DNA of 35,690 nt from Euzebyaceae bacterium. GTDB taxonomy: Bacteria; Actinomycetota; Nitriliruptoria; Euzebyales; Egibacteraceae. The stretch lies in the NCBI GenBank assembly GCA_013812395.1, contig JACCTL010000002.1, positions 1 to 35,690 of the forward strand, written 5' to 3'. Below are positions 34,327 through 35,690 of the stretch, piece after piece (the first letter of the stretch is position 1; the number at the start of each line of letters is the position of its first letter). Both the position numbers and the translations under genes were made by a program. The notes beneath the pieces were generated by a model that was not told the DNA's origin, searched no databases, and saw nothing but the letters and a program-made list of their open reading frames with translations.

Positions 34327-35690
34327 CTACGAACCACCTTCAATCGTCACGAGGGAGAACGGCTCCAGTGACACCGGGCTGGTCTGGTAGCCCTGCACGT
34401 TGGCGGTGAAGGCCAGCGCCGGCTCGGTGTGCACGTAGGGGATGCCCGGCAAGAAGTCCATGATGAGGCGGTTGGCTTCCTCGTACAGCTCGACGCGACG
34501 CTCCTGGCTGGTCTCGACCTCGGCCTCGTCCAGCTTGTCGAAGATCTCCTGGTTCTCAAAGCCCCAGGCCTTCTGCTGCGACTGGAAGAAGGTACCGATG
34601 AAGTTGTCGGGGTCACCGAAGTCACCCGTCCAACCCAGCAGGTACAGCCCGTAGCGACCGTTGTCGACGTTGTCCAGGTAGTCCGGGCTCCAGATGGCCG
34701 ACTTGGTCTGCACGTCGAAGCCGGCCTCGTTCAGGTCGGCAACCATCGCCTCGAAGTTGGCCTGCGGGTCCGGCATGTACGGGCGGGACACGTCGGTCGG
34801 GTAGGCGAAGTCGATCTTGACCGGCAGGTCGTAGCCGGCGTCGGTCAGGATCTGCTTGGACATCTCCGGGTCGTAGGCGTACTCGGCCACGTCGTCGGCG
34901 TAGCCGAAGACCTCCGGCGGCATGAACTCCTTGGCCACGACACCCTGGCCGCCGTAGAAGCCGTCCACGACCTCCTGGCGGTCGATCGCGTGGGCCAGCG
35001 CCTTGCGCACCTCGATGTCCTGCAGCGGCTTGACGGCCTGGTTGATGCCGACGTAGCCGATGTTGAACGCCGGGCGGGTCAGCAGCTGGAACTGGTCGTC
35101 ACCCTCGATGGTCTCGAAGTCCTCCGGCGACACCAGGTCGTAGCCGTTGATCTCGCCGGTCTGCAGAGCCTGCAGCTGGGCGGCGGGGTCGGTGGGCCGG
35201 AAGATCAGGGTGCCGATGTTGCCGGGAGCGTCGCCCCAGTAGTCGGGGTTGCGCTCCATCACCAGCCGGTCGCCGCGGATCCACTCGGAGAACATGAACG
35301 GGCCGGTGCCCGTCGGGTGCTCCGTGCCGTAGGTGCCGCTGGCGTTGAAGATGCCCTCGGCGTTGACCCGGCCCTCGTCGGCGTTGTACTTCTCCAGCGC
35401 CGCCGGGCTGGCCATGGTGAAGTTGGTCAGCGCCATCGCCGGCAGGAACGAGGCAGACGGCTTGGTCAGGTTGATCGTCACCTCGGATTCGGAGGTGGCC
35501 TCACAGGATTTGAACAGCGAGTCCTCGGGAGCGCCGCTGTCGGGATCGGTCTCGGCGAAACCGCCGAACACCGTCTGCCAGTAGTAGGTCGCCGCCGGGT
35601 TCTGGAAGGAGCCCTCGAAGTTGTACCAGCGGTCGAAGTTGAAGCACACCGCCTCGGCGTTGAACGGCTCGCCGTCGTGGAACGTCACGC
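34327..35690 (-). CDS. ABC transporter substrate-binding protein, family 5 (OppA/DppA-like), N-terminus beyond window
   Basis: VTFHDGEPFNAEAVCFNFDRWYN...GTGPFMFSEWIRGDRLVMERNPDYWG...VGINQAVKPLQDIEVRKALAHAIDRQEVVDGFYGGQG; frame open to the window edge. Confidence 0.94.
   Translation of the reverse strand, partial: VTFHDGEPFNAEAVCFNFDRWYNFEGSFQNPAATYYWQTVFGGFAETDPDSGAPEDSLFKSCEATSESEVTINLTKPSASFLPAMALTNFTMASPAALEKYNADEGRVNAEGIFNASGTYGTEHPTGTGPFMFSEWIRGDRLVMERNPDYWGDAPGNIGTLIFRPTDPAAQLQALQTGEINGYDLVSPEDFETIEGDDQFQLLTRPAFNIGYVGINQAVKPLQDIEVRKALAHAIDRQEVVDGFYGGQGVVAKEFMPPEVFGYADDVAEYAYDPEMSKQILTDAGYDLPVKIDFAYPTDVSRPYMPDPQANFEAMVADLNEAGFDVQTKSAIWSPDYLDNVDNGRYGLYLLGWTGDFGDPDNFIGTFFQSQQKAWGFENQEIFDKLDEAEVETSQERRVELYEEANRLIMDFLPGIPYVHTEPALAFTANVQGYQTSPVSLEPFSLVTIEGGS

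Noticed and set aside
1-35690. Mobile elements, CRISPR arrays, toxin-antitoxin or phage-defence modules
   Set aside because: No transposase, integrase, Cas, repeat-spacer array or known defence domain was recognised. The HNH gene is in a single-gene context and does not by itself indicate a defence system.

Overview
The window is a high-GC, actinobacterial-type dcw (division and cell wall) cluster. It is carried almost entirely on the minus strand. In minus-strand transcription order: a truncated oligopeptide ABC importer (oppA partial, oppB, oppC, oppD, oppF); a TetR regulator; a FtsX-type ABC exporter (10-TM permease plus two different ATPases); an HNH endonuclease; then mraZ-rsmH-ftsL-ftsI-murE-murF-mraY-murD-ftsW-murG-murC-murB-ftsQ-ftsZ-pgeF-yggS-sepF-yggT-divIVA and a small membrane protein. 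ileS and a small HExxH-containing membrane protein converge on this block from the plus strand. A divergent gene fragment, possibly TraR/DksA-like, lies at the left edge. I see no tRNA, rRNA, CRISPR array, transposase or phage genes, and no clearly new multi-gene system. The most unusual signal is recurrent short tandem duplication at gene ends and junctions and inside essential genes. Two duplications copy a translation-initiation module (31 bp at murD/ftsW, 39 bp upstream of the FtsX-type permease). Two others are 15-bp-periodic tails (FtsW, DivIVA) whose antisense strand reads as pentapeptide repeats. Other points: a GxHH (not HxGH) signature in IleS, a degenerate ABC signature in one of the paired ATPases, and a candidate ftsZ promoter followed by a leader hairpin. 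Coordinates were counted by hand from the sequence; homology calls are from motif recognition, without database searches.
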